Source: DATFQI01 sp035264365 (GTDB taxonomy: Bacteria > Actinomycetota > Thermoleophilia > Solirubrobacterales > Solirubrobacteraceae). From it: a stretch of 5,844 nt of DNA. The stretch lies in NCBI GenBank assembly GCA_035264365.1, contig DATFQI010000053.1, positions 1-5,844 on the forward strand. Reading direction: 5' to 3'. The position numbers and the translations under genes are program-made. Below the pieces are notes generated by a model. That model searched no databases. It was not told where the DNA came from and saw nothing but the letters and a program-made list of their open reading frames with translations. Shown here in pieces: positions 4,867 to 5,844 of the stretch; the stretch's first letter is position 1, and each line of letters begins with the position of its first letter.

Positions 4867-5844
4867 CTAGTGCTCGGTGTCGTCCGGGACGGAGACCGAC
4901 TCGCCGCTGCCCGGGTCCAGCGCGGCGAGCACGCGTGGCAGGTCGGCCTCCGTGACCAGCACCTGGCGCGGCTTGGAGCCCTCGTAGCCGGAGATCACGC
5001 CGCGGCGCTCGAGCATGTCGATCAGGCGGCCCGCGCGGGTGTAGCCGAGCCGCAGGCGGCGCTGGAGCATCGAGGTCGAGGCCGTCTGCATCTCGGCCAC
5101 GAGCCGGATCGCGTCGCCGAGCAGCGGGTCCTCGTCGGGGTCGAAGCCATCCTCGCCGCCGCCTGTCTCCTCCGGCGCCTCCTCGACCTCCTCGAGCAGC
5201 TCCTCGCGGAACTCCGGCTCGCCCTGGCGGCGCCAGCCGGCCGTGAGCTTCTCGATCTCGCTCTCGTCGATGAAGGCGCCCTGGATGCGCTGCAGGCGCG
5301 ACGAGCCGACCGGCGAGAACAGCATGTCGCCCATGCCCAGCAGCGACTCGGCGCCGTTCTGGTCGAGGATCACGCGCGAGTCCGTCTGCGAGGACACCGC
5401 GAAGGCGATCCGCGACGGGACGTTGGCCTTGATCATGCCCGTGATCACGTCCACGCGCGGGGATTGGGTGGCCAGCACCAGGTGGATGCCGACCGCGCGC
5501 GCCTTCTGGGCGATGCGGATGATCGAGTCCTCCACGTCGCCGGGCGCCACCATCATGAGGTCCGCGAGCTCGTCGATCACGCAGAGGATGTACGGCAGCG
5601 CATCCTGTTCGTTCTCCGCGCGGTGCCGGTTGAGCTCCGGGAGCGACCGGGTGCGGGCCATGGACATGATCCCGTAGCGCCACTCCATCTCGCGCACGAG
5701 GTTCTGCAGCGCGGTCGCCGCCTGCCGCGGCGAGGTGATCACGGGAGTCAGCAGGTGCGGGATCGAGTCGTAGTGGTTGAGCTCGACCTGCTTGGGATCC
5801 ACGAGCACCATCCGCACCTCGTGCGGCGTGGCCCGCAGCAGGAT
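4867..5844 (-). CDS. ftsK: FtsK/SpoIIIE DNA translocase, C-terminal 325 residues (5' part lies beyond the right edge)
   Basis: FtsK is the septum-anchored hexameric ATPase that pumps chromosome DNA and clears it from the closing division site. The frame is open to the window edge, beginning ILLRATPHEVRMVLVDPKQV. The visible part covers the second half of the RecA-like motor: VDPKQVEL (15-22), IPHLLTPVIT (28-37), Walker B YILCVIDE (85-92), IAQKARAVGIHLVLATQSP (111-129) and DSRVILDQNGAESLLGMGDML (155-175), all hallmark FtsK segments. An acidic Glu-rich linker (~214-239) follows. The gamma winged-helix domain (~240-299) contains STSMLQRRLRLGYTRAGRLI, which reads KOPS/SRS orienting sequences in studied members. 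Walker A and the membrane N-terminus are not in the window. The stop is TAG. The GTG at 5817 is an internal Val, not a start. Confidence 0.96.
   Translation of the reverse strand: MLLRATPHEVRMVLVDPKQVELNHYDSIPHLLTPVITSPRQAATALQNLVREMEWRYGIMSMARTRSLPELNRHRAENEQDALPYILCVIDELADLMMVAPGDVEDSIIRIAQKARAVGIHLVLATQSPRVDVITGMIKANVPSRIAFAVSSQTDSRVILDQNGAESLLGMGDMLFSPVGSSRLQRIQGAFIDESEIEKLTAGWRRQGEPEFREELLEEVEEAPEETGGGEDGFDPDEDPLLGDAIRLVAEMQTASTSMLQRRLRLGYTRAGRLIDMLERRGVISGYEGSKPRQVLVTEADLPRVLAALDPGSGESVSVPDDTEH

Noticed and set aside
4592..5683. A 363-codon minus-strand frame running across ftsK and rodZ
   Set aside because: Its composition is biased and motif-free, while the overlapping frames encode clear FtsK and RodZ domains.

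Overview
The window is about 72-75% G+C by eye and fully packed, with every recognisable gene on the minus strand. The very high G+C, the Arg/Ala-rich proteins and the gene order point to a high-G+C actinobacterium. My best guess is the Thermoleophilia/Solirubrobacterales side of the phylum, but that is inference and not shown by any one gene. Nothing looks like a phage, transposon, CRISPR array or RNA gene.

Read in the direction of transcription (right to left), the layout is as follows. The 3' part of ftsK (DNA translocase; Walker B region and winged-helix gamma domain) is followed after 13 nt by a rodZ-like gene (cytoplasmic HTH, one membrane segment, Lys-rich linker, extracytoplasmic beta domain). 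That gene overlaps a full-length two-domain cinA by 4 nt (GTGA). cinA overlaps thpR (LigT-type 2H RNA phosphodiesterase) by 17 nt. After 51 nt comes a long gene for a secreted alpha/beta hydrolase of the peptidase S33/TAP-like type with an unusual C-terminal extension. After another 76 nt comes the start of recA, whose first 45 codons lie in the window.

This is a version of the widespread ftsK/spoIIIE - rodZ(ymfM) - pgsA - cinA - recA neighbourhood, with thpR next to cinA as in the cinA-ligT-recA operon of Deinococcus. Two departures stand out. pgsA is missing between rodZ and cinA, which directly overlap. A secreted hydrolase sits between thpR and recA and separates recA from the coupled block. 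The ftsK-rodZ-cinA-thpR block looks like one transcript with tight translational coupling. The hydrolase and recA have larger gaps, and recA has a good Shine-Dalgarno sequence.

The part least explained by ordinary gene content is the last ~500 nt before recA. It holds an internally duplicated beta module, a hairpin, a low-complexity tail with a 21-nt tandem repeat, and a perfect 8-1-8 palindrome 107 nt upstream of the recA start. The palindrome could be an operator but does not match the known actinobacterial LexA box. I see no convincing sign of a wholly new system; these are the places worth checking.
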